NCBI GenBank assembly: GCA_026261815.1
Contig: JAMPIT010000379.1
Location: forward strand, 20,634,501-20,698,500
Direction of reading: 5' to 3'
Length of the DNA stretch: 64,000 bases
Origin: Monarcha castaneiventris obscurior
Lineage: Eukaryota > Chordata > Aves > Passeriformes > Monarchidae
Part shown: in pieces, positions 62,501 through 64,000 of the stretch
Layout: each line of letters opens with the position of its first letter
Position numbering within the stretch: the first letter of the stretch is position 1
Position numbers and translations under genes: made by a program
The notes under the pieces: model-generated
Told to the model about the DNA's origin: nothing
What the model saw: the letters and a program-made list of their open reading frames with translations, nothing else
The model's database searches: none

Positions 62501-64000
62501 ACTTCTCTAACTGTATCTGGATAAAAGCACCCAAATATTTTTTAATTATTTCGGTATTAATTTGGTCAGAATAATTATTTTAAAATACACTTTTTTCCCC
62601 CCATCTTTTTAATGTCACATTTGTACTAAGGAGATTCCTCTGTCTCAATTTTACATTGAGGTAACATGGTTACACCACTTCTCCTAAAGACAGAACAAAG
62701 CTGAGGCCACTTCTTACAAAAGTAGCATTTTTTTGTGGCTTACCATAGCCATATTTTAGGTGGCAAAAAAAGCTGGCAATAAAAACCTTCTTTTAAAAGG
62801 AATTTTTTATGTGATGGGTGATGAATTTTCATCATATTACACCTTAAAGATAATAATAAGTGAGATTAATTTTTTGCTCTTACTATAGGTTCATTTTAAA
62901 AAGATACATAAAAGAATTTTTTTTTTTTTTTTTAAATCAAAGAAAATAAAGTCTTTAATGAAGAAAATACTTGTTTTGGAGCAGTGTTTCTAAAGTAAGA
63001 ACTCCTTCCCAGTATTTAACTTTATCCCCACATTTTCTGGAAATTTCAAAGCCTGCTTCATATTGTTTTTCATAGCAAATGATTCCCTGTTTTGTCTTTC
63101 CCCATTCTGCTTCCATTTTCTTTTCTCCCTCCTGCTCCTAGAAAAATGTGCTTCAGCTGAACTGTCCTACAGATCTGTTTTCCATCCAGGATATGATTTC
63201 CTCTCTCTCTCTCATACTGTCAGTCACTCCCCCTTTTGAATTCACACTTCTGAACATCAATGCTCTTGTCAATCTGACAAGTCATTGGCACAAAAATATC
63301 ACATGGTGATCTCTTTTTATTATATTTCCATTCATTTCCTCTTACAAGGGAGCTGATGGTAGGTGTTCAGAGCAACTCCAATTTTTTCTTTTTTCTCCTG
63401 ATTCTTCTATGAATCCCACCTAGTTAAAAGTCATTCCACTGTGATCTCTTCTTAATGTCTCACTTTGAGGAAGAATACCATTTTCTTTTTTTATTAACTG
63501 TTTTAAGTGATCAATATGATCTGTATCTTTCTGTTCATATTAATTTTTTCTTCTGCAATATTCTAACTAAAATAGCAATTGACTTGCTTCTCACTATATC
63601 TTTGTGTTAAGCAGCTTGTTTCTCTTTAGGATATCTAATTATGCATTCAATTTAATTCTTTTTCTAATGAGATTAATAGTAGTTGCAATCTAATTTCATA
63701 GTATTACTTTTGTGTCAAGATGAACTTCAGAAAACCATGTCCCTTTTTATATGTTTTAATAGATCTGTTCCTCTAAAACTGAGCATGAAAAATATATTCA
63801 TCCCTCTTCAAAAACCCCACTTGACTTTTGAAAAGATGACAAAACTCTAGACTCACACTAAATTCTCAAAGCATTAAAATGTGGAATGTTTCATACATCT
63901 GGGGTAGTTAAGATAATTATTTTTCCTTATATTTTCCCCAAAATAATAATTTGATGGGTTTGCCTCAGTTGATGAACATCAATTTGAGTCCAAACAAAAT
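59577..64000. other. Gene-free AT-rich stretch to window end
   Basis: No recognised gene or dispersed repeat. A 17-T run lies at about 62917-62934, and a pyrimidine-rich region at about 63100-63240 with CTCTCTCTCTCTC. The short plus frames at 61621-61836 and 61935-62141 show no domain. Confidence 0.5.

Overview
The window reads as intergenic or long-intron DNA from a bird, probably a songbird or other neognath. It is AT-rich (by eye roughly 35% GC). Its dispersed repeats are almost all typical avian classes: CR1 LINE fragments with the ATTCTRTG-type 3' end, and ERV LTRs, several with the TGTCATGGTTTA / GGTTAAACCATGACA ends common in bird genomes. There are no operons, bacterial signals, tRNAs, rRNAs or CRISPR arrays. 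I found no protein-coding gene I can defend. The longest open frames (214, 174 and 170 codons) lie in or overlap repeats. The best hint of a host transcript is a small set of minus-strand exon-like segments between about 21.3 and 24.3 kb.

Layout. 0.2-1.1 kb: GC-rich LTR-like block with a TATA box. 3.19-3.35 kb: CR1 3' end. 3.58-4.11 kb: solo LTR (+) with 5-bp target duplications. 8.18-8.73 kb: solo LTR (-), facing a truncated LTR head (+) at 8.90-9.03 kb. 13.83-14.29 kb: solo LTR (-) with a perfect 5-bp duplication. 17.4-18.3 kb: a different, longer LTR type (-). 20.3-21.0 kb: internally deleted CR1 (-). 21.4-24.2 kb: exon-like segments on the minus strand. 33.6-34.0 kb: old CR1/L3-like copy. 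37.8-38.2 kb: CR1 (+). 42.8-43.7 kb: CR1 (-) with recognisable reverse-transcriptase C-terminal residues. 46.4 kb: small CR1 (-). 48.65-49.2 kb: CR1 (+). 51.67-53.09 kb: a two-part CR1 whose 5' part is inverted. 58.3-59.6 kb: a solo LTR (-) bounded exactly by two copies of a ~230-bp unique sequence, one of which carries a near-perfect inverted repeat.

The rest is AT-rich sequence in which I see only short tandem duplications, homopolymers and one AT/AC microsatellite. No genes work together here. What the window records is retroelement insertion and local DNA rearrangement. The best leads are the LTR between ~230-bp direct repeats, the palindrome-perfecting change next to it, the CR1 with twin-priming geometry, and a ~46-bp insertion inside that CR1 whose sequence matches DNA 2.1 kb upstream. 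Family assignments rest on recalled avian repeat consensus patterns, with no database search.
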